The notes beneath the pieces are model-generated. The model did not search any database and was not told the DNA's origin. It worked only from the letters and a program-made list of their open reading frames with translations. Shown one piece after another: positions 1 through 8,473 of a DNA stretch of 64,000 nucleotides (position 1 is the first letter of the stretch; each line of letters opens with the position of its first letter). A program made the translations under genes and the position numbers. The DNA lies in contig DDWQ01000011.1 of NCBI GenBank assembly GCA_002345745.1, positions 62,001 through 126,000 on the forward strand. The letters run 5' to 3'. This DNA is from Candidatus Moranbacteria bacterium UBA2282 (GTDB taxonomy: Bacteria; Patescibacteriota; Minisyncoccia; Moranbacterales; UBA2206).

Positions 1-51
1 CCTGATTATCAATTATAGCAGATGAAATGATTTCTGTCAAATTATAGAGCT

Positions 52-79
52 TTGATCTTTTCGGAAAAAATGCTATAAT
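52..79 (+). promoter_or_regulatory. Sigma70-like promoter of gltX
   Basis: TTGATC (52-57), a 16-bp spacer and a consensus TATAAT (74-79) stand about 30 bp before the gltX start. Transcription would begin near 86, giving a leader of about 25 nt. A second TATAAT at 101-106 is too close to the start codon to serve this gene without deleting the start. Assignment is by motif only. Confidence 0.6.
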
Positions 80-109
80 ACACGTACTTTAAGATTAAGA
101 TATAATATT

Positions 110-1660
110 TTGGATAAAAAAATCAGGGTTAGATTTGCGCCGTCACCGACAGGTTATTTGCATGTTGGAGGTTTGCGAAGCGCTTTATATAACTATTTAT
201 TCGCCAAAAAGAATGGCGGTAATTTTATCTTAAAAATAGAGGACACTGATCGCAAAAGATTTGTTGAAGGTGCAGTGGAAAGTCTAATTAGCTCTTTGGA
301 TTGGGTGGGACTGAATCGAGATGAAGGCGTATTTCTGAAAGATACGACTTCGAATTTGGGAGACAAAAAAAATATTGAATCTGAAAATTACCCAGGGATT
401 ATGGAGGTGGGTGATTTTGGACCATATATTCAATCGGAGAATTTAGCTATGTACAAAAAATATGCGGAGGATTTGGTGGCTGCCGGCAAGGCTTATTATT
501 GTTTTTGTGAACAAACAAGATTGGATGCAATCAAAGAGGAACGTATAGCTAACAAGCAAGCACCGATGTATGATCGCTACTGCTTGAAAAATGTCAGCGC
601 GGAAGAAGTTAATGAGAAATTGAAATCAAATTGCGCCTACACAATCAGATTAAAAGTTCCAGCAGATGAAATCATTGAGTTTGAAGATTTGATTCGTGGC
701 AAAGTTTCCATCAATTCCAATACGATTGATGACCAAGTTTTGATGAAGTCTGATGGTTTTCCAACCTATCATTTGGCCAATGTAATTGATGATCATATGA
801 TGGGCACCACCCAAGTGATTCGTGGTGAAGAATGGTTGCCAAGTACGCCGAAACATATTTTGTTGTACCGAGCTTTTGGTTGGGACATTCCAGAATTTGC
901 CCATCTGCCACTACTACTTAGTACTGATAAAAAGAAACTTTCCAAACGTATGAATGACGTCGCCGTGGAGGATTATATTAAAAAAGGCTATTTGAAAGAA
1001 GCGATTATTAATTTCGTGGCACTACTCGGCTGGAATCTGGGTGAAGGCAGTACGCAAGAGGTTTTTTCTCTTCAAGAATTGGAACGAGTTTTTGACATCA
1101 AGCGCGTGCACAAGGCGGGTGCAGTTTTTGATTTGAAGAAACTAGACTGGTTGAATGCACAGTATATTAAAAAACTTTCCATCGATGAGTTGTATCAAAA
1201 ATCATTGGAATTTTTTGCGCAAAAAGATTTTTACAAATCGTGGAACGTGGAACGTGAATCGTGGAGCGTGGAAAAGAAAGAAAAATATTTGAAAAAAGTT
1301 TTGCAAATTGAACAAGAACGCCTGAATAATTTATCTGAGGTGGGGGAGAACAATCAATTTTTCTTTGCAGACATTTCCTATGACAAAAATTTATTACGCT
1401 GGAAAGATATGTCAGACACTGCTTTGCAAGAATCGCTAGAAAAGTCCATTGCGGTTTTAAGTGCGATTGATGAGTCGGATTGGGAAATAAAAAATATTGA
1501 AGAAAAACTTTTTGTAGCGGCGGGGGATAAGAAGGGTGATTTGCTCTGGCCACTGCGCGTAGCTCTTTCTGGAGCACAAAAATCACCGTCACCAATGGAG
1601 TTGGCGTGGGTTTTGGGCAAAGTTGAATCACTGCAAAGATTGCAAAAAGCCCTTGCATAA
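110..1660 (+). CDS. gltX: Glutamyl-tRNA synthetase
   Basis: This class I aminoacyl-tRNA synthetase charges tRNA-Glu (and possibly tRNA-Gln, if a GatCAB amidotransferase exists elsewhere). The N-terminus carries the family signature RFAPSPTGYLHVGG, whose HVGG at residues 18-21 is the HIGH motif, and KKLSKR near residue 275 is the KMSKS loop. The 516-residue length is slightly long for bacterial GltX. The start is TTG, chosen because the family N-terminus begins at once. Part of the extra length lies in the anticodon-binding half, where residues about 378-389 are encoded by an array of 7-bp repeats (1240-1274) that looks inserted. The gene is followed after 27 bp by a peptidase gene on the same strand. 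Confidence 0.97.
   Translation: MDKKIRVRFAPSPTGYLHVGGLRSALYNYLFAKKNGGNFILKIEDTDRKRFVEGAVESLISSLDWVGLNRDEGVFLKDTTSNLGDKKNIESENYPGIMEVGDFGPYIQSENLAMYKKYAEDLVAAGKAYYCFCEQTRLDAIKEERIANKQAPMYDRYCLKNVSAEEVNEKLKSNCAYTIRLKVPADEIIEFEDLIRGKVSINSNTIDDQVLMKSDGFPTYHLANVIDDHMMGTTQVIRGEEWLPSTPKHILLYRAFGWDIPEFAHLPLLLSTDKKKLSKRMNDVAVEDYIKKGYLKEAIINFVALLGWNLGEGSTQEVFSLQELERVFDIKRVHKAGAVFDLKKLDWLNAQYIKKLSIDELYQKSLEFFAQKDFYKSWNVERESWSVEKKEKYLKKVLQIEQERLNNLSEVGENNQFFFADISYDKNLLRWKDMSDTALQESLEKSIAVLSAIDESDWEIKNIEEKLFVAAGDKKGDLLWPLRVALSGAQKSPSPMELAWVLGKVESLQRLQKALA
1240..1274 (+). repeat. 7-bp periodic array inside gltX
   Basis: Five consecutive heptamers are visible: GTGGAAC, GTGGAAC, GTGAATC, GTGGAGC and GTGGAAA. 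They are translated as part of GltX (WNVERESWSVEK). Thirty-five base pairs is not a multiple of three, so either flanking bases compensated or the array grew from existing sequence. Other arrays of the same period but different sequence occur elsewhere in this window. Confidence 0.75.
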
Positions 1661-1687
1661 CTTAGCGTTATAATATTCTATCAAAGC

Positions 1688-2953
1688 ATGAATAAAATAA
1701 AAAATAATAAAATAATAAAATTTAACGTACTATTTTTATTGCTAGCAATTATTGCCTTGGCACTTTTTAATTTTGCATCATACGCCAATGTCCGTGCCGA
1801 AAGTTGCGACACACTAATAGGTGATGACAAAGATAAATGCATCATCGCACTGGAAAAAAAGGCCGAAGCCTACCAAGATATTATTGATATAAAAGTTAAA
1901 CAGCAAACCGCCTTACAAAAACAAATGACTTTGATTGATGCCGAACAATCTAAAAATCAATCCGCCTTGCAAGAAGTACATGAAAAATTTCAAACTACGC
2001 TAGATCAAATTAATAATTTAAAAAGAAGAATTGAGCACGAAGAAACACAAATTGAGCAACAAAAAATAATCCTATCAGGATTGATGCAGTCATATTATGA
2101 AGATGATCAGCAAGGTGTTTTGGATATTGTTTTGGCTAATAGAGATTTTTCAGAAATTCTGAATCAGTCTGACTACATTCAACAATCAAGTTTTAAAGTT
2201 TCTGACGTGTTAAAATCAATTCAAGATATAAAAAATGATTTAGACCGTCAAAAAATTGCTCTGGAAGAAACAAAAACAGAACATGAAAATTTACAAAATC
2301 AATTAGAGGATAAAAATTTGAACTTGCAAAACACTGAGGCTCAGAAGCAAAAATTATTTGGACAAACAAAAGCTGATGCAGAAAAATATCAAAATCTTCT
2401 AGATAATATTGAAAATGAAATTTATAGCTTGGAATCAAGTAAGTCTGTTGATTACAGTAATGTGCCAGCAGCAAAGGGTGGTTATTTTGATTATCCAGTT
2501 TCAAGTGAAGTTATTACTCAATCATATGGCTGTTTGAAAGATTCTTTTGCGAAAAGATCATATCCTACTTGCGATAATGGCAGTGGAGGATTTCATAATG
2601 GATTGGATTTTGGTAAAAATAGTGGGAACAGTATTTTCTCCGTTAAAAGCGGTAGGGTAATCGCATCTGGAGATAATGGTAAATATGCTTATGGTAGGTG
2701 GCTTGCAATTGATCATGCAGATGGATTGGTAACTCTCTATGGGCATCTAAGTAGTAAGCTTGTTGCAAAAGGTGCTAAAGTTGAAGCAGGGCAAAAAATT
2801 GGAATAATAGGAACAACTGGATATTCTACAGGAATTCATCTTCATTTTTCAGTTTTTGATAAAAATAGCTTCGAGATTGTTGAATCCTTAAAAGTAAATG
2901 GGTTGATGCTACCCGCTGGAGCATCAATTAGTCCAAAAAGATATTTAAAGTAA
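1688..2953 (+). CDS. Secreted M23 peptidase with coiled coil (murein hydrolase activator/EnvC-like)
   Basis: The 421-residue product has an N-terminal membrane segment or signal peptide (about residues 13-36), a long Gln/Glu/Lys-rich coiled coil (about 45-250), and a C-terminal LytM/M23 domain. The zinc-site motifs are intact: HNGLD near residue 301 (H-x3-D) and HLHF near 382. This architecture is that of EnvC/NlpD-type proteins, which cut peptidoglycan cross-links or activate amidases at division. With intact metal ligands, direct endopeptidase activity is plausible. It starts 27 bp after gltX and is probably cotranscribed with it; a strong hairpin follows. Confidence 0.88.
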   Translation: MNKIKNNKIIKFNVLFLLLAIIALALFNFASYANVRAESCDTLIGDDKDKCIIALEKKAEAYQDIIDIKVKQQTALQKQMTLIDAEQSKNQSALQEVHEKFQTTLDQINNLKRRIEHEETQIEQQKIILSGLMQSYYEDDQQGVLDIVLANRDFSEILNQSDYIQQSSFKVSDVLKSIQDIKNDLDRQKIALEETKTEHENLQNQLEDKNLNLQNTEAQKQKLFGQTKADAEKYQNLLDNIENEIYSLESSKSVDYSNVPAAKGGYFDYPVSSEVITQSYGCLKDSFAKRSYPTCDNGSGGFHNGLDFGKNSGNSIFSVKSGRVIASGDNGKYAYGRWLAIDHADGLVTLYGHLSSKLVAKGAKVEAGQKIGIIGTTGYSTGIHLHFSVFDKNSFEIVESLKVNGLMLPAGASISPKRYLK

Positions 2954-2983
2954 ATCTTCTCTTTTTGTCGGTTAAATTTATAT

Positions 2984-3011
2984 TTTCAGCATACATTGAT
3001 GTATGCTGAAA
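2984..3011 (+). terminator. Probable terminator after the M23 peptidase gene
   Basis: A perfect 13-bp inverted repeat (TTTCAGCATACAT / ATGTATGCTGAAA) with a 2-nt loop lies 30 bp after the stop codon and is followed by a T/A-rich tract. The T-run is weak, so it may serve as an mRNA 3' end or bidirectional terminator. Confidence 0.55.
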
Positions 3012-3052
3012 TTATTTAATTTTGTGGTAAGCTAATTGCTTTTCTGTATTAG

Positions 3053-3080
3053 GTGTCGCAAAAGATACCTTGTGCGACAC
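3053..3080. repeat. Inverted repeat between convergent genes
   Basis: GTGTCGCA (3053-3060) and TGCGACAC (3073-3080) form an 8-bp stem around a 12-nt loop. It lies in the gap between the convergent M23 peptidase genes and could end the minus-strand transcript, though no T-run follows. Confidence 0.4.
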
Positions 3081-3110
3081 TGTCCATATTTCAAGATACG
3101 ATCTTCCCTG

Positions 3111-3683
3111 CTAAATTTGCGTATTTTTAGGATTATAATTTTTTATAAAACTAACTGGCTCTTTCCAATATTCTAACTCCGTCGTATTCTCTTTGTCAGA
3201 TTGCTCTTTAAAATAACCTGGCAAAACTCGCGCGTGGAACGGTCCATCATAAATTCCAAAATGCAAATGTTCTTCCTCCCACGCTCCATTGGATTCACTT
3301 AGTGATTTTCCAATGATTCCAATCAAGCCACCCATTTCAATGGTATCGCCTTTTTTAACATAGCGCTTACCTAGATGACCATAGACGGAGTAGAAAACTT
3401 TTTTTGTCTTTGGATCTTTGTGTGCAATGATGGTGATGCCACCCCAATTTCTTTTAATAATAGTTTCTCCATCTTCGGAAAATTCCCCCGGATGTAGTTT
3501 TGAATAAACAACAGTTCCGCGTCCAATGGAAAAAACTTTCGTCTCCGCAGGTGCTGAGATATCAATGCCCAGATGCTTGCCCCACAGTTGTTTATCATAG
3601 ACATTCATCTCACCAAAACCAGAAGAAATATTTTTAAAATTCCCCACAGGAAACATTAGATTAGGTGTGATTCGATAAGCCAT
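3111..3683 (-). CDS. M23 family peptidase, no signal peptide
   Basis: The 190-residue protein is essentially a lone LytM/M23 domain with intact zinc motifs: HLGID (His37, Asp41) and HLHFG near residues 138-142, plus the YGHLG strand. Unlike the upstream peptidase it shows no signal peptide, membrane segment or coiled coil. Its substrate could be peptidoglycan fragments, or it may be exported by a leader I do not recognise. It is convergent with the other M23 gene and divergent from nothing nearby; the isc genes follow on the same strand upstream. Confidence 0.85.
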   Translation of the reverse strand: MAYRITPNLMFPVGNFKNISSGFGEMNVYDKQLWGKHLGIDISAPAETKVFSIGRGTVVYSKLHPGEFSEDGETIIKRNWGGITIIAHKDPKTKKVFYSVYGHLGKRYVKKGDTIEMGGLIGIIGKSLSESNGAWEEEHLHFGIYDGPFHARVLPGYFKEQSDKENTTELEYWKEPVSFIKNYNPKNTQI

Positions 3684-3757
3684 TGGTAGTTTGCGAATTT
3701 AGAACAATTTTTAGCTAATGATTGTTAATAAATTATTCGCAATAAATTCGCCTTAAA

Positions 3758-4150
3758 TTAGTTTTTAATTAGAGAATTTCTATAATCTTTTATAGCTTCA
3801 TGCAACGCCTCGTCTGCCAGATTTGAACAATGCATTTTAATTGGCGGCAAACCATCTAGTGCATCTGCTACATCGTTGCGCGTAATTTTCATCGCATCTT
3901 CGACTGTTTTGCCTTTGGCAAGATCAGTTACCATTGAAGATGTTGCAATAGCCGAGGCACAACCAAGTGTTTCAAATTTAATATCACTAATGATATCCCC
4001 TTTTTTCTTGTCTTTTTTTACTTTAATGTAAATTTTCATTAAATCACCACAAACTGGATTTCCGACCATACCAACGCCAGAGGCATTTTTAAGCGCTCCT
4101 TGATTATGCGGTCGAGTGAAATGTTCTAAAACTTTTTTTGAATATTGCAT
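3758..4150 (-). CDS. iscU: Iron-sulfur cluster scaffold IscU/NifU-like
   Basis: IscU is the scaffold on which [2Fe-2S] clusters are built from sulfur supplied by IscS. The 130-residue protein has the expected ligands: Cys34 and Asp36 in NPVCGD, Cys64 in LGCASA, and His107/Cys108 in KMHCS. Length and motif spacing match the IscU/NifU N-terminal family. It lies 3 bp after iscS on the same strand, so the two are cotranscribed and probably translationally coupled. Confidence 0.93.
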   Translation of the reverse strand: MQYSKKVLEHFTRPHNQGALKNASGVGMVGNPVCGDLMKIYIKVKKDKKKGDIISDIKFETLGCASAIATSSMVTDLAKGKTVEDAMKITRNDVADALDGLPPIKMHCSNLADEALHEAIKDYRNSLIKN

Positions 4151-4153
4151 TTT

Positions 4154-5383
4154 TTATTTGTTAGAATAATAATCTTCCAGCACTGAACCAGAAATTTTTC
4201 GCAGACGCACAACGACTGTTTTTAATTTTTGCACAGCAGTGTTTATTTCCTGCTTTGTTGTGTATTTGCCTAATGTTAATCGCAATGAGCCATGAGCTTG
4301 TTCAGCTTTAAGTCCAATAGCCATTAGCACATGTGACGGTGAAAGTGCGCCAGATGAGCACGCCGAACCTGTAGAACCAGCTACGCCTTCCATATCCAAG
4401 GAAAGCAAGAGTCCCTCGCCTTCAACATCACGAAATGTAAAATTAGCGTTATTGGGTGAGCGTTTTATTTTCGAACCATTGAGCATTGTATGAGGAATTT
4501 CACGCAAAACTTTTTCAATTAAATAATCTCGTAAAAATTGAATTTTTTTAGCATCTTTTTGTCCATTTTTTTGCACTAACTCAATTGCCTTGCCAGCTCC
4601 GACAATACCCGGTACATTATGTGTGCCAGCACGCATCTTATATTCTTGATCTCCGCCGTCCTGAATTTTTTTAATAGCAGTCCCCTTTTTAACATATAAT
4701 ATTCCCACGCCCTTTGGTCCATAAATTTTATGTGCCGACATAGAAAGCAAATCTACGCCTATTTTTTTTGTATCACAATCACAATAATTAATTGCTTGTG
4801 TGGCGTCAGTGTGAAATAAAATTTTGAAATCAGTTTCTTTTTTCTGGGCGTTTATTTTTTTGACTAATTTGCCAATTTTTTCAATTGGTTGCACAGTGCC
4901 AATTTCATTATTTACATACATTACTGAAATTAAAATCGTGTTAGTTTTGATAGCATTATTGATATCACTAATTTTAACTACCCCATCTTTTCCAGGTTTG
5001 ATATAGGAAATTTCAGCTAATTTTTCTTGCTCGACTGCCTTGCACGAGTCTAAAATACAATGATGCTCAATAGCAGAAGTGATAATGTGCGGTTTTATTT
5101 TAGCATTCTTTGGCTTGGAATAATATGATTTAAGCACGCCTTTAATAGTGATATTATTTGATTCCGTAGCACCGCTAGTAAAAATTATTTCGGATGGAGT
5201 CGCATTAAAAAAAGTCGCAATCTTGCCACGAGCCTCATCCACTGCTTGCAAAGCCTCTTGACCAAAAGAATGAATTGACATAGCGTTACCGAATTTTTCA
5301 CCAAAATATGGCAACATTTCTCTCAATACTTCTTTGTCAACTGGGGTGGTGGCAGCATAATCTAGATATATATTTTTTTGCAT
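4154..5383 (-). CDS. iscS: Cysteine desulfurase (IscS/NifS)
   Basis: This PLP enzyme takes sulfur from cysteine for Fe-S clusters and probably tRNA thiolation. The 409-residue protein opens with the family N-terminus YLDYAATTPVD, carries the PLP lysine in SAHKIYGPKG (near residue 217) and the catalytic loop cysteine in GSACSSG (near residue 340). The loop Cys is followed by SSGALSPSHVL, as in IscS/NifS rather than SufS. It sits between the Rrf2 regulator gene and iscU, forming an isc operon. Confidence 0.95.
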   Translation of the reverse strand: MQKNIYLDYAATTPVDKEVLREMLPYFGEKFGNAMSIHSFGQEALQAVDEARGKIATFFNATPSEIIFTSGATESNNITIKGVLKSYYSKPKNAKIKPHIITSAIEHHCILDSCKAVEQEKLAEISYIKPGKDGVVKISDINNAIKTNTILISVMYVNNEIGTVQPIEKIGKLVKKINAQKKETDFKILFHTDATQAINYCDCDTKKIGVDLLSMSAHKIYGPKGVGILYVKKGTAIKKIQDGGDQEYKMRAGTHNVPGIVGAGKAIELVQKNGQKDAKKIQFLRDYLIEKVLREIPHTMLNGSKIKRSPNNANFTFRDVEGEGLLLSLDMEGVAGSTGSACSSGALSPSHVLMAIGLKAEQAHGSLRLTLGKYTTKQEINTAVQKLKTVVVRLRKISGSVLEDYYSNK

Positions 5384-5395
5384 ATTATTTTATTT

Positions 5396-5448
5396 ACCCC
5401 GTTAAATTCGGTTTTGCCGAGTCGCTTTTGGCGACTATTTAACTGGGT
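5396..5448 (-). promoter_or_regulatory. Three-way-junction RNA/palindrome between the iscR-like and iscS genes
   Basis: A 12-bp outer stem with one mismatch (ACCCCGTTAAAT 5396-5407; ATTTAACTGGGT 5437-5448) encloses two small hairpins (TCGG-loop-CCGA at 5408-5420 and GTCGC-loop-GCGAC at 5421-5435). It overlaps the stop codon of the regulator gene. It may be a processing or stability element separating the two messages, or a mobile palindrome. Confidence 0.6.
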
Positions 5449-5833
5449 GAATTAAATCACTTAATTTTATATTGTGTAATGTTTTTTCAATTTGAGCTCC
5501 AAGAATTTCCCAAACAATCTTAGAAGAACAAATATCTTCCATACAACATATTTTGCCAACACATTTCATCGGTGCAATTGGACCTTCCAGAGCAATAACA
5601 ATTTCAGCCACATTAGTTTTTTTAGCTTGTTTTTTGAGAGTATATCCCCCATTGGTGCCTTTAAAACTTTCCACTAAATCGTGCTTACGCAGTATATTTA
5701 AAAGTCTCTCTAAATATTTAATCGAAATTGATTCTTCCTTGGCGATTAACTTAATGTTTTTAGTTTGTCCTTCATTTTTAGCCAGATTAACCATTGCTTT
5801 TAGACCATATTCAGCTTTTGTCGAAAATTTCAT
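5435..5833 (-). CDS. Rrf2-family transcriptional regulator (IscR-like)
   Basis: The 132-residue protein has the Rrf2 winged helix at its N-terminus (KFSTKAEYGLKAM) and a compact cysteine cluster, Cys91, Cys96, Cys97 and Cys102 (CVGKICCMEDIC), where IscR binds its [2Fe-2S] cluster. It heads the iscS-iscU genes, so it most likely senses Fe-S status and represses or tunes its own operon, as IscR does. Direct sensing of iron, NO or redox, as in other Rrf2 members, cannot be excluded. The start is ATG at 5833, with TATACT-like and A/T-rich sequence upstream. Confidence 0.9.
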   Translation of the reverse strand: MKFSTKAEYGLKAMVNLAKNEGQTKNIKLIAKEESISIKYLERLLNILRKHDLVESFKGTNGGYTLKKQAKKTNVAEIVIALEGPIAPMKCVGKICCMEDICSSKIVWEILGAQIEKTLHNIKLSDLIHPVK

Positions 5834-5910
5834 ATTTTGTGGAATTTAATAGTCTACCAAATTAGTATACATTTATAATACAAAAAAAGCTGAACGAAGT
5901 CAAGTCTTCT

Positions 5911-6036
5911 CTATGAGGCTAATTGTGCAATTTCATATGAAGCAGCGATAACAACTATTAGAAATACTGATGCAACAACAATAGCTGCGAAACGAAATGT
6001 TTCGTCTATTTTTGGTGCGGAAACATTCTTGAACAT
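5911..6036 (-). CDS. Small single-pass membrane protein (41 aa)
   Basis: A 41-residue open frame starts at ATG 6036 and ends at TAG 5911. The N-terminus is polar (MFKNVSAPKIDETFRF), followed by a clear hydrophobic helix at about residues 17-34 (AAIVVASVFLIVVIAA) and a short polar tail. A good minus-strand promoter (TTGCAT, 16 bp, TATAAT) lies just upstream. The layout resembles a SecE-like or other small membrane subunit only in general form; I do not recognise the family. It precedes the isc operon on the same strand with a 77-bp gap. Confidence 0.6.
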   Translation of the reverse strand: MFKNVSAPKIDETFRFAAIVVASVFLIVVIAASYEIAQLAS

Positions 6037-6041
6037 TTATT

Positions 6042-6070
6042 TTGATATTAACTTTTAATCCTGCTATAAT
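6042..6070 (+). promoter_or_regulatory. Promoter of the RecB-like nuclease gene
   Basis: TTGATA (6042-6047), a 17-bp spacer and TATAAT (6065-6070) precede the plus-strand start at 6111, giving a leader of about 33 nt. Confidence 0.6.
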
Positions 6071-6096
6071 TATAATACAAGCTTAATTTTATGCAA
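6069..6096 (-). promoter_or_regulatory. Promoter of the small membrane protein gene
   Basis: On the minus strand TTGCAT (6096-6091), a 16-bp spacer and TATAAT (6074-6069) point toward the 41-residue frame. It overlaps the plus-strand promoter, so the two divergent promoters may compete. Confidence 0.5.
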
Positions 6097-6110
6097 GTCC
6101 TCTAAACCTT

Positions 6111-7235
6111 ATGAGAATATCATATTCAGCACTAGATAGTTATCAAAACTGCTCACTGAAATACAAATTTCAAAATATTGATCACATCAAAACTCCCAAA
6201 TCCAAAGAGGCGGTTTTTGGAACCATTATTCATGACGCAATGAAGTTTATCCACACACCAAGCATTCTTCCCCCCACTGTAGATGATGCTTTGGAGCATT
6301 TTTCCAATGCCTGGAATCCGACGGTTTTCGATAGTGAAGATCAGGAGCGTGCCGCTTTTTCACAAGGAGTTAAGATTATCCAAGACTATTATCAAAAAAA
6401 TAACCCCGCTAATTTTAATATTGTCGATCTGGAGTCACGTTTTCAAATCGAGATAGGCACCAAGGGAAATCCACATATCGTTTCCGGTATCATTGACCGC
6501 ATTGATAAGACTGCAGATGGTTACGAAATTATTGATTATAAAACAACCAAGAAAATGCCCTCACAAGATAAAGTGGATAATGATTTGCAACTCTCGGTTT
6601 ATTTGCAAGCTTTTCTCGCGCGCTATCCCAAAGAAATTGCTAATATTGATAAATTAACTGTCAGTCTCTATTTCCTCAAGCATGGCGTGAAATTGTCCGC
6701 TACACGCACGCTGGAACAACTCAAAAAAAGCGAACAATTATTTTTAGATGTCATTGCACAAATTGAGTCTGGAAAATTTGAACCCAACATTACGCCACTG
6801 TGCGATTGGTGCGGTTATCAAAATATTTGCCCAATGTGGAAACATAAATTCAAGGAACTGCGGAAGATTGATACTGCGGAGGTTGATTCTGTCATCAATG
6901 AATACATTGAATTGAAATCAGCTATTACTCTTACCAAAGATCGTATGGCAAAAATCCAAGAAACTATTACACAATATATGGATCAAGAAGGTGTGGAGCG
7001 TGTTTTCGGTGAGCAAGGTCTGATCGCCCGCTCTCTACGCAAAACCTATAAATATGACGCGCAAAAAATTCGTGAAATTCTGGAACCGCTCGACAAATGG
7101 GAGTCAGTCCTGAAAGTTGATGGCGTGGCTCTCAAACAAATCACTAGTGTCTTGCCTTTTGAAACTCGCACCGAAATTGAAAAAGCTAAAGTTATCGACA
7201 AAGAAACCAAGACCTTGGCGGTGAAAAAGAAATAG
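6111..7235 (+). CDS. PD-(D/E)XK nuclease, RecB/AddB C-terminal type with Fe-S cysteines
   Basis: The 374-residue protein matches the PDDEXK_1/Cas4-RecB-like nuclease family. It has the N-terminal SYSALDSYQNC motif, GTIIHDAM, a GIIDRID strand, and the catalytic IIDYKTTK near residues 140-147 followed by LQLSVY. Cys14 together with Cys231, Cys234 and Cys240 (CDWCGYQNIC) reproduces the spacing of the four-cysteine [4Fe-4S] site of AddB and Cas4. No helicase domain is present, so it is a stand-alone nuclease, probably in DNA repair or recombination. No cas genes or CRISPR array are in the window. Confidence 0.87.
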   Translation: MRISYSALDSYQNCSLKYKFQNIDHIKTPKSKEAVFGTIIHDAMKFIHTPSILPPTVDDALEHFSNAWNPTVFDSEDQERAAFSQGVKIIQDYYQKNNPANFNIVDLESRFQIEIGTKGNPHIVSGIIDRIDKTADGYEIIDYKTTKKMPSQDKVDNDLQLSVYLQAFLARYPKEIANIDKLTVSLYFLKHGVKLSATRTLEQLKKSEQLFLDVIAQIESGKFEPNITPLCDWCGYQNICPMWKHKFKELRKIDTAEVDSVINEYIELKSAITLTKDRMAKIQETITQYMDQEGVERVFGEQGLIARSLRKTYKYDAQKIREILEPLDKWESVLKVDGVALKQITSVLPFETRTEIEKAKVIDKETKTLAVKKK

Positions 7236-7261
7236 CTTTTTAACTGCTAAATACGAAAAAG

Positions 7262-7723
7262 CTATTTATAAATTTCGAATTTGTGTTCAATTAATTTGCC
7301 ATTTTTATAGATAAATTTTCCAGAGAAAAATCCTTCTTGATCTAATTGCTGTATAAATATTTTATCACCTTCCCACAAATTTAGATCAAATAATTTGTCA
7401 TTATCAGTCCACTCAAGATCTCCTTCATTAGATTCTATCAGTTCGCCATCAAACTCATTCATTAAAAAAACAAACACATGCCAAGTTTCATTTGCACTGA
7501 AAGCTGGAAAAGTGAGGATTCCTTTCAGCTTGGGATTTTTAACATTCAATCCGCATTCTTCCTTGACCTCCCGAACAGCGCACTCTTCCGGAGTCTCGCC
7601 TTCTTCAAATTTTCCTCCAAGGCCATTCCATTTGCCTTCATGTATATCCTTCTTCTTTTTTACACGATGAAGCATGAGGGTTTTGCCATTTTTTCTGATA
7701 TAACATAATGTTGCTAATTTCAT
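7262..7723 (-). CDS. NUDIX hydrolase (MutT/8-oxo-dGTPase-like)
   Basis: The complete Nudix box G-x5-E-x7-REU-x-EE-x-GU is present at residues 37-59 (GGKFEEGETPEECAVREV and following EECGL). The NGLGGKFEEGE surrounding is typical of the 8-oxo-dGTP/2-hydroxy-dATP diphosphatases. The 153-residue length fits. It most likely cleans oxidised nucleotides from the pool. It is 19 bp from the UMP kinase gene on the same strand. Confidence 0.88.
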   Translation of the reverse strand: MKLATLCYIRKNGKTLMLHRVKKKKDIHEGKWNGLGGKFEEGETPEECAVREVKEECGLNVKNPKLKGILTFPAFSANETWHVFVFLMNEFDGELIESNEGDLEWTDNDKLFDLNLWEGDKIFIQQLDQEGFFSGKFIYKNGKLIEHKFEIYK

Positions 7724-7742
7724 TTTGAAGTAGGCTTAAAAT

Positions 7743-8435
7743 TTATTTTATAATCGTCCCATTGGCTTTTCCCCCTTCCAAATATTTTTTGAGATTGGCA
7801 ATGTTGTTGCCGTTTAGGATGGCAACTTCAAGTCCAATTTCCTGTGCTTCTTTGGAAGCGATAGGATCAAACGGTGCACTCATACCGGGATCCCACTTGT
7901 CCCCCACCATTTTGCGAAATTCAACCCAAGAAATATTTTCAATTTTTTTGGCATCTGGAAATTTACGCGGATCTTTATCACAAACATAATCAATATTAGA
8001 TAAATTAATTAGGGTTTTGATATTTAGATATTTTGCTAATAATACTGCATCAAAATCAGTTGAGAAGCCGGGACGCCAACCAGCCGCCACCAGAATATCT
8101 TCTTTGAAGTTATAAAAATCTTCCAAATCATGTGGATTTTTATTAATTCTTGGATGAGCATGACTACGAAAAATCGTGCGAATGAAATGTGCATTCATTC
8201 GAGTGGCGTGAATACCAATCCAATCCTTATCATCATCAGTAATATCATCCACTTTAGCAGCGGCATCAATATATTTTCTCGCCGTCTTGCCACCACCTGT
8301 AATTAAAATAAATTTATAGCCATTTTTAATTTGCTCTTCAATCAACGCTTTGAATTTTTTCACAAATTTCCAGTCAATTTCTTCTGGCACAATCAGTGAT
8401 CCACCCAATGAGATAATAATAGTTTTTTTGTCCAT
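7743..8435 (-). CDS. pyrH: UMP kinase (amino acid kinase superfamily)
   Basis: UMP kinase makes UDP from UMP. The 230-residue protein starts IISLGGSLIVPEEI, has the GGGKTARKY nucleotide loop, and a C-terminal DPIASKEA/GLEVAILNGNN segment as in UMP kinases, closest in style to the archaeal type. A fosfomycin- or isopentenyl-phosphate-kinase-like role is less likely given FSTDFDAVLLA and NIDYVCDKDP. A TATAAT lies 11 nt before the ATG. Together with pyrG in this window it supplies CTP and UDP-sugars. Confidence 0.85.
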   Translation of the reverse strand: MDKKTIIISLGGSLIVPEEIDWKFVKKFKALIEEQIKNGYKFILITGGGKTARKYIDAAAKVDDITDDDKDWIGIHATRMNAHFIRTIFRSHAHPRINKNPHDLEDFYNFKEDILVAAGWRPGFSTDFDAVLLAKYLNIKTLINLSNIDYVCDKDPRKFPDAKKIENISWVEFRKMVGDKWDPGMSAPFDPIASKEAQEIGLEVAILNGNNIANLKKYLEGGKANGTIIK

Positions 8436-8473
8436 AACTTTTTTAGATTATAAAAAATATTTAAATTAAATTT

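Noticed and set aside
1167..1658. 163-codon open frame antisense to gltX
   Set aside because: It is a shadow of gltX; its sequence includes translated heptamer repeats and no domain is recognisable.
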